Shown here piece after piece: positions 44,329-53,402 of a stretch of DNA of 64,000 bases. The notes under the pieces are model-generated. The model worked only from the letters and a program-made list of their open reading frames with translations, did no database searches and was not told where the DNA came from. This stretch comes from Oscillospiraceae bacterium. GTDB lineage: Bacteria; Bacillota; Clostridia; Saccharofermentanales; Saccharofermentanaceae. Within the stretch, counting starts at the first letter, position 1, and each line of letters opens with the position of its first letter. A program made the position numbers and the translations under genes. Where the stretch lies: NCBI GenBank assembly GCA_900176545.1, contig FWXP01000004.1, positions 210,783-274,782 of the forward strand. The letters are read 5' to 3'.

Positions 44329-46251
44329 ATGGTTTATCGGATCGAGTTTGATATAGCGGCAGTTTTCCTGACGCTGTTCATCATATACTACATAGTAATA
44401 AAGAAAGGCCTGAGAAGACATGCCAATCGTGTCTACATGGGTATGCTCGTCCTGAACTTTACCGCCGAGATCTCCGATATCGTGGGATCTTTGTGTAATA
44501 ACTCCCCGGAGTACTACAGTCCCCTTATCCAGTATTTCTGGAATTATATCTATCTGTTCTCCCATAACATGATGGCCCTGGCTCTCCTGGTGTATCTTTT
44601 CTATCTGATCGGATATGAGAGGAGCAGGAGGACTGCCATAATAATACTCGTGATCCCTTATGTCATCGAGACGTTGCTTCTTCTTACCAATCCGATACAT
44701 AAGCTGATATTCTACTTTGACGATGACAGGAGATATCTTCACGGACCGCTGTTCCCGCTTCTTTACACCATCGCATTCCTCTATATGGTCTTCGGCGTAT
44801 ATCTGGTAATAAGGCACAGGAAGGGCATTACACCCGCCAAATCCAACGCCCTTTTATTCTTCATGGCGATAACCTGTATCCCCATCGTGGTCCAGATCAT
44901 GCTGCCTCAGTATCTTCTTACTCTGTTCTTCGAGACTATAGGACTTATGGGCATCCTCTTTACCATCGAGAACAAGGACGATGTCATCAACCCCACTACG
45001 GGTACGCTCAACAGATATGCCCTTCAGACATCACTAGACCGCGCTATGATCACGGGCAACCATACACTTCTCGTCATCAAGATCCCGAACCTTAATTACT
45101 ACAATAAGATGATCGGCTTCGAGAACATGAACGATATTCTAAGGAGGATCTCCAACTGGCTCCTTGTCATGTGCGAATCCTATTCCTGTTACGACTGCGG
45201 CAGAGGACACTTTGCAGCCCTTTGCGAAGGGATCAGCGACGAAGCCGTGGATGACATGCGGAATAAGACCATGGACCGCTTCGATCGCCCCTGGGGCAAG
45301 GGCAAGTTCTCCCTCGTATTTCCTGTGCAGTTCGGTGCCATAAAGCTCCCGGACGACGTCAAGACAATGGAGAATCTCTTCATGCTCATTGATGCACCCT
45401 TCGACGGTAAGATCTCCTCCGAGATGGACGTAGAGAAGGCCATAGGACGCTACGAGAGGAACGTTCTCGTCGAAAGGCTCGTAGACAAGGCCGTGAAGAC
45501 CAGGAGCTTCCAGGTATATTACCAGCCCATCTGGAACTACGAGGAGGGTAAGGTTATGTCCGCAGAGGCGCTCTGCCGTCTTATAGACGATGAGTTCGGA
45601 TATATCCCGCCAGATGAGTTCATCCCCGTAGCCGAGAGGAACGGCTCTATCCTGGAGATAGGAAGGATCGTCTTCGAGGAAGCCTGCCGCTTCTATCAGG
45701 AAGGAAGGCTCAGGCAGCTTGGCATCGAATATATAGAAGTAAATCTCTCTGTAGTACAGTGCATGAGCAGGGAGCTGGAGAAGGTCTTCGACAATGTCCT
45801 CTCCAAGTATTCGATCGATGCTTCCCGCATTAACCTGGAGATAACTGAGTCAGCTACGGCAGAGAACCAGGAACTTCTCTTCGACACCATAGAGACATTG
45901 AAGCAGAGGGGCTTTAACTTCTCTCTCGACGACTACGGCACGGGTTATTCCAATATCGCCTATATGTACGAGATGCCTTTCTCCATAATAAAGATCGACA
46001 AGAGCATCCTCTGGAAGGCCCTTCATCCTACGTCGGGTACGGGCAGCAAGAATGCCGTCATCTATCTGGAGAATACCATAAGGATGCTCAAGGCCATGGA
46101 CTACAAGATCCTGGTAGAGGGAGTGGAGACCATGGAGCAAAAGCTGCTTCTTGAAGAGCTCGGGGTCGACTATATGCAGGGATTCTATTTCTCCAAGCCT
46201 GTACGAAAGGATGTCTTCACGGACTACGTAAAGGTGGTGAACGCATGTTAG
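44329..46251 (+). CDS. Cyclic-di-GMP phosphodiesterase: 7TM, degenerate GGDEF, EAL
   Basis: A 640-residue membrane protein. Residues 1-210 form about seven helices as in 7TM receptor-type sensor modules. Residues about 225-370 are a GGDEF-like domain whose signature is replaced by CGRGHF, so it cannot be a cyclase. Residues 385-640 are an EAL domain with AEALCRL, LEITESA, DDYGTGYS, IKIDKS and EGVET all conserved, hence a likely active c-di-GMP phosphodiesterase. A GGGAGGGAAG site precedes the start. The next gene begins 7 bp before its end. Confidence 0.92.
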   Translation: MVYRIEFDIAAVFLTLFIIYYIVIKKGLRRHANRVYMGMLVLNFTAEISDIVGSLCNNSPEYYSPLIQYFWNYIYLFSHNMMALALLVYLFYLIGYERSRRTAIIILVIPYVIETLLLLTNPIHKLIFYFDDDRRYLHGPLFPLLYTIAFLYMVFGVYLVIRHRKGITPAKSNALLFFMAITCIPIVVQIMLPQYLLTLFFETIGLMGILFTIENKDDVINPTTGTLNRYALQTSLDRAMITGNHTLLVIKIPNLNYYNKMIGFENMNDILRRISNWLLVMCESYSCYDCGRGHFAALCEGISDEAVDDMRNKTMDRFDRPWGKGKFSLVFPVQFGAIKLPDDVKTMENLFMLIDAPFDGKISSEMDVEKAIGRYERNVLVERLVDKAVKTRSFQVYYQPIWNYEEGKVMSAEALCRLIDDEFGYIPPDEFIPVAERNGSILEIGRIVFEEACRFYQEGRLRQLGIEYIEVNLSVVQCMSRELEKVFDNVLSKYSIDASRINLEITESATAENQELLFDTIETLKQRGFNFSLDDYGTGYSNIAYMYEMPFSIIKIDKSILWKALHPTSGTGSKNAVIYLENTIRMLKAMDYKILVEGVETMEQKLLLEELGVDYMQGFYFSKPVRKDVFTDYVKVVNAC

Positions 46252-47330
46252 TGATGGCTTACTACAGCGTGATACTCGTTCTCTCCCTTATATGCTGCTG
46301 CATATACTACTGGAAGAAGAGGAACTACTACTCGGTAAGGTATACCCTTATCTTCATCCTGGCGTTCCTGTCGCACTTCTGCTACGTACTTCTGGCTCTC
46401 TCAAGGGATGTAAGGGAAGCTCTTATCGTAAATAAGTTCCTTTACATAGGAGGATGCTTCTTCCCTCTGGTGGGACTTTTTCTGGTATTTTCCATCTGTA
46501 AGATAAGGTTTCCCAAGTGGATGCATTTCGCTCTTATCGCGTTCAGCTGCCTTGTCTATAGCTGTGTGCTGACGGCAGGCTATCTTCCTATCTTCTATAA
46601 GAGCGTGGATCTGGAGATCGTAAACGGCGTCGGAGTACTTACAAAGGAATATGGTCCTTTGCATGTCGTCTACATAGTGGAGATAGCATTCTTCCTGGTA
46701 GCGACTCTCTTTGCCCTGGTATGGGGATGGGTGAAGAAGCCCGAGATATCAAGAAGGCATCTTGCCATCGCGGCCTTTATGCAGGTATTCTCCATCTTTG
46801 CATACTTTATAGGAAGAGCCATTACCAAGGACATAGAATGGATGGCATTGGCAGACCTTGTAGACGAGGTGGGCTTCCTCATAATAATGGACCGCGTGGG
46901 ACTTTATAGCGTTGAGGATCTTGTGAGCAGTTCCATCCTGAAGGAAGGCCAGTTCGGCTATGTCTCCATAGACTTAAAGCACCGTTTTCTGAATGCCACT
47001 GCGGAAGCTAAGAAGATGCTCCCGGCATTTTCAGCCTGCCATGCCGACCGTCCCGTGGAGGACGAGGAACTTCGCAAGAAAATAGACGGCTGGATAAAGG
47101 ATCTCGAAGACGTGAACGTATCCAAGAACCATATCTTCCGTAACGGCGACTTCATCTATACTATCCGCGTAAGTGACCTCTACGACGGCAGAAGAAAGAG
47201 AGGATATCTCCTGGAGATAATGGACGATACTGCCCACCAGCAGCAGGTGGCAAGCCTTGAGTCCTACTATAGAAATCTGAACGAGGAACTCAAGGAGAAG
47301 GACCGCATAATAAGAGAACTGCGCGGATGA
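46245..47330 (+). CDS. 7TM-PAS sensor without output domain
   Basis: A 361-residue protein with seven N-terminal helices (residues 5-215), a PAS-like domain (about 225-325, FGYVSIDLKHRFLNATAEA) and a C-terminal coiled coil ending with LKEKDRIIRELRG. The architecture is that of 7TM-PAS-GGDEF or histidine kinase sensors cut before the output domain. The stop is at a natural-looking end with no further GGDEF-coding sequence behind it. It overlaps the EAL gene by 7 bp, which suggests the two proteins act together. Confidence 0.82.
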   Translation: MLVMAYYSVILVLSLICCCIYYWKKRNYYSVRYTLIFILAFLSHFCYVLLALSRDVREALIVNKFLYIGGCFFPLVGLFLVFSICKIRFPKWMHFALIAFSCLVYSCVLTAGYLPIFYKSVDLEIVNGVGVLTKEYGPLHVVYIVEIAFFLVATLFALVWGWVKKPEISRRHLAIAAFMQVFSIFAYFIGRAITKDIEWMALADLVDEVGFLIIMDRVGLYSVEDLVSSSILKEGQFGYVSIDLKHRFLNATAEAKKMLPAFSACHADRPVEDEELRKKIDGWIKDLEDVNVSKNHIFRNGDFIYTIRVSDLYDGRRKRGYLLEIMDDTAHQQQVASLESYYRNLNEELKEKDRIIRELRG

Positions 47331-47357
47331 TCCGTGATAGTAGCGCCCTTCCTTGTG

Positions 47358-47366
47358 TGGTAAAAT
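47358..47366 (+). promoter_or_regulatory. Extended -10 promoter element
   Basis: TGGTAAAAT lies 41 bp before the start at 47407, with the TGG extension seen at other promoters here. Confidence 0.45.
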
Positions 47367-47406
47367 AAAAGATGTTTGAGAAACAGACATGAGGAGGGTT
47401 AGGTAT

Positions 47407-48153
47407 ATGGGATTTTTTGACGAACTTAAGAAGGGTATCAAGGACGTATCGGCTGCTGCGAAGAACAGCGTAGAGGAGGCTAAGGCAAGAGAGGCCAAGG
47501 GAGCCTCGGCAGGAACATTAAAGCCTGACGCCAAGCCGATGCCCAAGGCACAGCCGAAGCCTCAGCCTAAGACAGAGGACAACCCCAATGTGATCAAGGG
47601 TTTTTGCGGAGCAGTCCTGAGGAAGGAACCTGACGGCGATAAGCTCACGTTCGGAACTCCGACGCCCGTGCCTTACGACGATCCCAGGTATCCCTTTAAG
47701 ATCGAGATCAGGTTCAACGGCGTCGTTACCTTCCCGGCAGGAAGCATCGAGGCTGACAGGGCTAAGATCGACAATTGGGCGGCTATTACCCTGAATGCGG
47801 GCCAGCGTGCGGTCGGTAAGATATCCTCTATGTCATGTCCGTATGAGAATCTCGCATCTCAGAATCATGAGATCCGTAAAGCGATCGCCGAGGACCTCAA
47901 GGAGGCAGGCAACGCTCCTTTGAATGTGCAGCTGAACAGCCTTACGGCTTCTCAGGAAAGTGTCGCTAAGGCAAAGGAATGGGACAGCAGGCCCGACTAT
48001 GAGAAGGCAGCGGAACTTGCTGCTGCAGGCAAGGCTGCTCCCGCCGCGCAAGCTCCCGTAGAGGGTCCTACGGTAACATGCACCAGCTGCGGAACAGCAT
48101 GTAAGCAGGGACAGAAGTTCTGTTCTAACTGCGGAGCCGTACTCGGAGGCTGA
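47407..48153 (+). CDS. Zinc-ribbon protein with Pro/Lys-rich linker
   Basis: A 248-residue protein beginning MGFFDELKKGIKDVSAAAKN, followed by a Lys/Pro linker (PKAQPKPQPK), a soluble central domain and a C-terminal zinc ribbon (CTSCGTACKQGQKFCSNCG). GAGGAGG at 47391-47397 supports ATG 47407; the in-frame start at 47389 overlaps the ribosome-binding site. The N-terminus and ribbon recall SPFH-associated or virion-core-like proteins of Firmicutes, but the family is not certain. Confidence 0.7.
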   Translation: MGFFDELKKGIKDVSAAAKNSVEEAKAREAKGASAGTLKPDAKPMPKAQPKPQPKTEDNPNVIKGFCGAVLRKEPDGDKLTFGTPTPVPYDDPRYPFKIEIRFNGVVTFPAGSIEADRAKIDNWAAITLNAGQRAVGKISSMSCPYENLASQNHEIRKAIAEDLKEAGNAPLNVQLNSLTASQESVAKAKEWDSRPDYEKAAELAAAGKAAPAAQAPVEGPTVTCTSCGTACKQGQKFCSNCGAVLGG

Positions 48154-48154
48154 T

Positions 48155-48574
48155 ATGGAAGATCTTGAGAAGAAGCTGGAACTCACGGAGGAGATCCTTG
48201 AGGAGCTGGGCAAGGTCATGAAGCTTCTTAAGAAGGGATCGAATCCCCTGATCGGATATGTCTTCACCAATGACTACTGCGAGAAGATAAATGCGCAGAT
48301 CCGTCAGGTGAAGTCGCCTTTCAGGAGATTGGGTAAGAATGAGATCTCCGATTCAAGAGGGGATGTTACGGTCGGCACGAGGGAGCTCATGATGCTCAGG
48401 GCTCTTCCTCTGTCTGTCGTTACCAAGGGCGAACACACCGGCAGGTATATAGATGCCAAGGGCAATATACTGGAACTTATCCCTCTCTACGAGGACCTTA
48501 TAATGAGGATGGAGAGCATAAGGGATGAGCTCCTTATCCTGACCGGCAGGGGAGATACGTCTTCAAATAGTTAA
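48155..48574 (+). CDS. Hypothetical coiled-coil protein, 139 residues
   Basis: Soluble, highly charged protein whose N-terminus (MEDLEKKLELTEEILEELGK) forms a long amphipathic helix. It starts 2 bp after the zinc-ribbon gene, so the two are surely cotranscribed. No domain or catalytic motif is recognised. Confidence 0.65.
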   Translation: MEDLEKKLELTEEILEELGKVMKLLKKGSNPLIGYVFTNDYCEKINAQIRQVKSPFRRLGKNEISDSRGDVTVGTRELMMLRALPLSVVTKGEHTGRYIDAKGNILELIPLYEDLIMRMESIRDELLILTGRGDTSSNS

Positions 48575-48690
48575 CAATCTTTAAGCGTTTGTTTTCATTC
48601 GGTTAATATATCACGTTCCCGCGAGCCTTATAATCTAGTTAGTTATATGGGACGAGTATGCGCATGCGCAAGATCACGGAGAGTGTGCTT

Positions 48691-49998
48691 ATGAGTGATA
48701 AGAACCTGAAGGATTACGATCTTAATGATATCTCGAAGTTGTTCTACGACAGTGTCGGTTCGGTCATCATCGTAGATCCGTCCATAGATACATACAGGGC
48801 GATGGTAAGACGCGGGATCTTCGAGACGATCCTCGATGAGACCGGAAGCTACCATGACCTTATAATGAAGCTGTGGTTCCACTTCGGCGATACCAATGAG
48901 GAAGTAGTGGAGGACTATCAGGTCTTTGCTTCCTTCTCGGGAGACTTCAACGGCAAGTACAGCAGAAGGCTCAAGGTAGGAACTGACAATGAGGATAAGC
49001 CTCATCTGGCACAGCTCACGGTGTATCCTTTCGAAGATGACAGCAAGTATATCTTTATCCTGGATGAACTCGATGATAAGGAATCCATAGAGGAATCACT
49101 TACTACCAAGAAGATCAATACGATACAGAATTCCTATCTGTTCTCCATGTATATAGATCTCGCCCAGGATACTACCAGCAGCATCAATATAACGGAGATA
49201 TCGGAGGATACGGTCAACGTACAGCTCAAGTATTCCGAGTGGAGGATGATGATCGTCAATATGTTCCTTCCCGAGGATCAGGAGCAGTTCCTGAGAAGGA
49301 CGGATCCCGAGTACCTGAAGAAGAACTTCACTCCCGGACGTACGTCTTCCTATGACTGCATGATGCGCAATATGGAAGGTAAGTTCATCTGGGTCAAGCT
49401 CATATTCAGCCGTGCTCAGACATATAACGATGACGATTACAGATTCGTCTTTATGGTCCAGGATATCCACGACAATTCCATGGAGATCTTATCGGCTCTT
49501 AAGAAGTATGAGGAGATGGCTATCACTGATCCTCTTACCGGTGTATTCAATCACGGTGAGATAGAGACACAGTTTAATAATGCTCTTTCCATGAAGCACA
49601 AGAACGGTGATCCCGTATCCGTCATGATGCTCGACCTGGATCACTTCAAGGAAGTAAACGATACATACGGACATTCCGTAGGTGATACTACTCTTAAGAC
49701 CTTTGCTGATATCGCCAAGGAACTTGCCATCAGTGAGAAGGCTCTTGTAGGCCGCTGGGGCGGTGAGGAATTCGTCATCATCTGCCAGGACAAGGGAGCT
49801 GATAACGCTAACGTATTGGCCAGAAGGCTCAAGCAGAGAGTAGAGGATCATGAATTCCCTACCATAGGCCATATCACATGCTCCATAGGAGTTACGGAGA
49901 TAAAGTCTGACGATACCTTCGAAGAAGCCTTCAACAGGATCGACAAAGCTATGTACGAATCAAAGAATAACGGAAGGAACATGATCACGGTACTTTAA
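48691..49998 (+). CDS. PAS-GGDEF diguanylate cyclase
   Basis: A 435-residue cytoplasmic protein. The N-terminal half has one or two PAS-like domains (KLFYDSVGSVIIVDPS, then a second with KFIWVKLIFSRAQTYNDD). The C-terminal GGDEF domain begins DPLTGVFNHGEIE and carries GGEEF at about 357-361, so it should make c-di-GMP. No RxxD inhibitory site is seen before GGEEF. GGAGAG supports ATG 48691 over the in-frame ATG 48658. The likely -10 is TATAAT at 48629-48634. Confidence 0.9.
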   Translation: MSDKNLKDYDLNDISKLFYDSVGSVIIVDPSIDTYRAMVRRGIFETILDETGSYHDLIMKLWFHFGDTNEEVVEDYQVFASFSGDFNGKYSRRLKVGTDNEDKPHLAQLTVYPFEDDSKYIFILDELDDKESIEESLTTKKINTIQNSYLFSMYIDLAQDTTSSINITEISEDTVNVQLKYSEWRMMIVNMFLPEDQEQFLRRTDPEYLKKNFTPGRTSSYDCMMRNMEGKFIWVKLIFSRAQTYNDDDYRFVFMVQDIHDNSMEILSALKKYEEMAITDPLTGVFNHGEIETQFNNALSMKHKNGDPVSVMMLDLDHFKEVNDTYGHSVGDTTLKTFADIAKELAISEKALVGRWGGEEFVIICQDKGADNANVLARRLKQRVEDHEFPTIGHITCSIGVTEIKSDDTFEEAFNRIDKAMYESKNNGRNMITVL

Positions 49999-50011
49999 GA
50001 CGGAGGTGTCA

Positions 50012-51910
50012 ATGAAGAGGAAGATAGCCGTATTTACAAATGGCTGGAACGACGATTACCTCGACTTCGCGCTGGAAGGTATAAGAAAGCGTGCGGCCGA
50101 GGACGATATCGATGTGTATATCTTCCTTGACTATACTTCCTACGATAAGCCCGAGAATGAGATAAGAGGAGAGCTCAATATCCTGAACCTTCCGGATCTC
50201 AAGGATTTTGACGGAGTCCTGCTCCTGGGCAATACCCTTAATAATGCAGGTGAGAACCAGATCCTCCGCGAGAAGATACTTGCGGCAGGGGTTCCTTCGG
50301 TATGCCTGGAATATGAGCTTTCCGACATCAATTGCATAAGGACCGAGAATATAAACGGCATGAAGGAACTTATGGAGCATCTGATCACGGTACACGACGT
50401 AAAGGATGTGTTCTGGATCAGCGGTCCTTCCGATAACGATGAGAGCAATGCCAGGTTCGATGCCATCGTGGAGGTCATGGAGAAACACGGCCTTAAGTTC
50501 GACGACAGCAGGGTATTCGAAGGGTGCTGGAGCTATGCTATAGTAGAGGACAGATTCCCCGCGGTCGTAGCGGCAATGGATAAGCTTCCTGACGTATTTA
50601 TGTGCGCCAACGATTCCATGGCACTTGCCGCATGCGTAGTCCTTGAGAAGGCAGGGATCAGCGTCCCCGGTGACGTCAGGGTAACAGGTTACGATAATCT
50701 TATGAGTGGCAACCATTTCTCTCCTATACTGACGTCCGTAGACAGAGGCTGGGAGACCAGGAGCGTCCAGGCGATGGACAGCCTTATCGACCTCATGAAC
50801 GGCGGTGAAGATTTCGGTGACAGAGTATATGATTCCGCATTCGACCTCGGCGAGAGCTGCGGCTGTTCGCTTGGCGAAGAAGGCACGAGGATGCATAAGG
50901 CAGCCAGGCAGAGAGCATTCATGGTGCCGGTGGAGAGGACTATATTCGACTGGCATCTTATCGAGCTTGACGAAGCCGTGGCGCATGTTAAGTCATTGGA
51001 AGATATTCACGAAGGATATAAGGATACGTGGGAGAAGGATCACCCGTACGAAGGCGATGAATTCTATGTCTGCCTGAACAGGGATTTTGTCGAGTCCACT
51101 CAAGACGATACCGTGTACAGGACCAAGGGCTACAGCGATACCGTGGTAGTTATCTACGGCATGAAGGACAAGGTATCCGTCCCCATGCAGGAGACTGATA
51201 TAAAGAAATTAGTACCCGGAATAAGTGAGGATGAGAAAGGTTCATCCACATATGTCTTCGTTCCTCTTCACATAGCGGATGAGAGCATAGGGTATTTCGT
51301 TGCCCGCAACAATACTAAGATCATCAAGGACTTCTATCTCAATTCCCTTACGAGGCATGTGTCGTCAGGTCTTGAGAGAGCAAGGCAGAATATAAGGCTC
51401 GAGAGCCTTAACAGACTGCTCGCGGACATCTCCGTAAGAGATGAGCTTACGGGTCTTTATAACAGGATGGGCTATGAGAAGATAGTGATCCCCTATCTTG
51501 ATGAGATGAGAAAAAATAAGCAGAAGGCTGTCATAATGGTAGCCGACATCAACCGCATGAAGGTCATCAACGACAAGTACGGACACCTTCAGGGTGATAC
51601 CGCCATCAAGATAGTCGCCAATGTCATAAGAAGCTCCGTTCCCATGAGTTGGAAGGCAGTAAGATACGGCGGTGACGAATATGTCGTTATAGGTGATCAC
51701 ACAGGTGATATAGATGGGATCCAGAAGGAGATCATAGAGAAGTCGGAGAGAGTCTCCCGCGATCTCGATCTTCCTTTCCATCTCTCGGTAAGCGTAGGTC
51801 ATGTGGTCATAAATCCCGATAATAACCTGGGTAATGAAGAATACTTCCGTAAGGCAGACGAAGCTATGTATGCCATGAAAGAGGAAGCTCACAAGAAAGA
51901 AAATACATGA
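50012..51910 (+). CDS. LacI-type binding domain fused to a GGDEF domain
   Basis: A 632-residue cytoplasmic protein. Residues 1-275 resemble the effector-binding part of LacI/GalR regulators (FDGVLLLGNTL, FWISGPSDND, DVFMCANDSMALAACVV, GYDNL) but without the DNA-binding helix-turn-helix. A GAF-like region follows (about 300-455), then a GGDEF domain starting DELTGLYNRMGYE with GGDEY. It therefore probably makes c-di-GMP in response to a small ligand such as a sugar. GGAGG (50002-50006) precedes ATG 50012, 14 bp after the previous stop. Confidence 0.9.
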   Translation: MKRKIAVFTNGWNDDYLDFALEGIRKRAAEDDIDVYIFLDYTSYDKPENEIRGELNILNLPDLKDFDGVLLLGNTLNNAGENQILREKILAAGVPSVCLEYELSDINCIRTENINGMKELMEHLITVHDVKDVFWISGPSDNDESNARFDAIVEVMEKHGLKFDDSRVFEGCWSYAIVEDRFPAVVAAMDKLPDVFMCANDSMALAACVVLEKAGISVPGDVRVTGYDNLMSGNHFSPILTSVDRGWETRSVQAMDSLIDLMNGGEDFGDRVYDSAFDLGESCGCSLGEEGTRMHKAARQRAFMVPVERTIFDWHLIELDEAVAHVKSLEDIHEGYKDTWEKDHPYEGDEFYVCLNRDFVESTQDDTVYRTKGYSDTVVVIYGMKDKVSVPMQETDIKKLVPGISEDEKGSSTYVFVPLHIADESIGYFVARNNTKIIKDFYLNSLTRHVSSGLERARQNIRLESLNRLLADISVRDELTGLYNRMGYEKIVIPYLDEMRKNKQKAVIMVADINRMKVINDKYGHLQGDTAIKIVANVIRSSVPMSWKAVRYGGDEYVVIGDHTGDIDGIQKEIIEKSERVSRDLDLPFHLSVSVGHVVINPDNNLGNEEYFRKADEAMYAMKEEAHKKENT

Positions 51911-51986
51911 CCGCAGTCATGTGACCGCACTCACTTCAAGCAGGGTAAGAGAACATATATAGTCGTCTTTGATAGGGGGACTATAT

Positions 51987-52757
51987 ATGAGAAGAGAGAT
52001 CAGAACACCCATTGTCAGGGCGGTGATACTTAATGCAGCTTTCCTTATAACGGAGCTGATACTTCTGAAGCTGGGAGCATTCGACGGCTGTTACCGTCTC
52101 TATCTCGTGGATATCCCCATACGTCTCATAACGGGCGCCATAGCACTGTTCCTCATAAGCAGGACTGAGGATCTGCGAAGGCTCATGACTAATAAGATCC
52201 CGGCGAGGACTTTTATCTTCCTGATCCCGATCTTCACATACTTTATCCTGCAGCTGTCGCAGATCTTATTTGCCACAGGGACAGGATATCCTGACCCGCT
52301 GCTATATCTTCTTAACTGCGGCCAGCAGATAGCAACAGGATTCTTCGAGGAATCCATAAGGGTACTTCTCATGATAGGAATGCTCAAATATTGGATCGAT
52401 TCGCCCCGAGGGAGGATAAGAACGATACTTATAACCGGCCTTGCATTCGGCCTTAGTCACAGCCTGAACTTTCTCTTCAACGAGAGTGTCCTCTCGTGCC
52501 TATTGCAGGTGATAAGCTGCTGTCTCTGGGGCATGTTCATGGGAGCTATATTCATGTACTCCAAGAACCTGACGCTTCTTATGCTGCTCCATGCCGTATG
52601 GGATATCGTTGTAAGGATACCCGGAGCATTCTTCATATTGCCGCAGAACAGTACGCCTCTTGATACTATCGACATCGGAGGCTATGTTATCGAATATCTC
52701 GTTTTGACGATAATGGCGCTGTATATAGCAAGGAAGAGCAAAGATCCAAACATTTGA
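51987..52757 (+). CDS. CPBP-family intramembrane protease
   Basis: A 256-residue protein with about eight helices. EExxxR-like FFEESIRVLLM, AFGLSHSLNF with its His, and LLHAVWDI with a further His follow in order, as in Abi/CPBP peptidases; the arginine comes three residues after EE rather than four. GGGGG (51975-51979) precedes ATG 51987. It is placed between the c-di-GMP genes and a lipoprotein, without a visible partner. Confidence 0.75.
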   Translation: MRREIRTPIVRAVILNAAFLITELILLKLGAFDGCYRLYLVDIPIRLITGAIALFLISRTEDLRRLMTNKIPARTFIFLIPIFTYFILQLSQILFATGTGYPDPLLYLLNCGQQIATGFFEESIRVLLMIGMLKYWIDSPRGRIRTILITGLAFGLSHSLNFLFNESVLSCLLQVISCCLWGMFMGAIFMYSKNLTLLMLLHAVWDIVVRIPGAFFILPQNSTPLDTIDIGGYVIEYLVLTIMALYIARKSKDPNI

Positions 52758-52813
52758 CAACGGATGCAAAAAACAGAATAATCCAAACATACAGAACTGT
52801 CGCGAGGTGTGTT

Positions 52814-53377
52814 ATGGATGGAATAAGAAAGGTCACGGCTTTGACGGTATCAGCAGTAATGCTGCTAACGAGTTCATGTGCCGCTAAGAAGGAAGAGGAA
52901 CTCATCAAGGAGTACGACGAGGATACCCTTGTGGGATTTCTGGAGGAAGAACTCGATATAGACGAAGACGATATCTATATCACCGACAGCGAGGATGCCG
53001 AGATCCGTGTGCCAGACGGAGTCAATATCACCTGCCCCTACGGCAGAGCCAGGCTCAACGCATTTATCTTCGAAGACGAGGACGACGCCCGCAATGTGTT
53101 CGAAGATTACTACGACATGTTCGAGGATACATTCAATGTCAACGACCAGTTTGAAGGAGACTACGACGAAGAGTTCGAGGACGACTACGGATACATAACC
53201 CTGGAAGGAGATAATGCCGGCACCACTATATTCGGTGACAGGTATATGTATGGTGGTATCTGCGGAGGCATCTACTACACGGGACATATGGTCATATTGA
53301 TCTACCCCGAGGGTCCTGACGCAAGGCACGACGTGGAAGATCTCATAGATGCATTCGGCTATCCGTATGCAGACTGA
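52814..53377 (+). CDS. Lipoprotein related to the C-terminal half of the array lipoproteins
   Basis: A 187-residue lipoprotein with lipobox SSC and an acidic mature part. Its last 110 residues match the second domain of the copy 1-3 lipoproteins: DARNVFEDYYDMFED, DYGYITLEGDN, GGICGGIYYTGHMVI and a terminal AFGYPYAD parallel DEARDCFEQTYDIFED, NYGYILFDG, HGGMYLSENVVVYAI and VIGYPIP. It lacks the NTF2-like half. GAGGTG precedes ATG 52814; the longer in-frame start would place a charged segment before the signal peptide. Confidence 0.78.
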   Translation: MDGIRKVTALTVSAVMLLTSSCAAKKEEELIKEYDEDTLVGFLEEELDIDEDDIYITDSEDAEIRVPDGVNITCPYGRARLNAFIFEDEDDARNVFEDYYDMFEDTFNVNDQFEGDYDEEFEDDYGYITLEGDNAGTTIFGDRYMYGGICGGIYYTGHMVILIYPEGPDARHDVEDLIDAFGYPYAD

Positions 53378-53402
53378 AGATAAGTAAAGAGGGATAAGGA
53401 AT

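Noticed and set aside
50009..50986. A 325-residue open frame on the minus strand.
   Set aside because: Antisense to the LacI-like GGDEF gene; no ribosome-binding site and no recognised motif.
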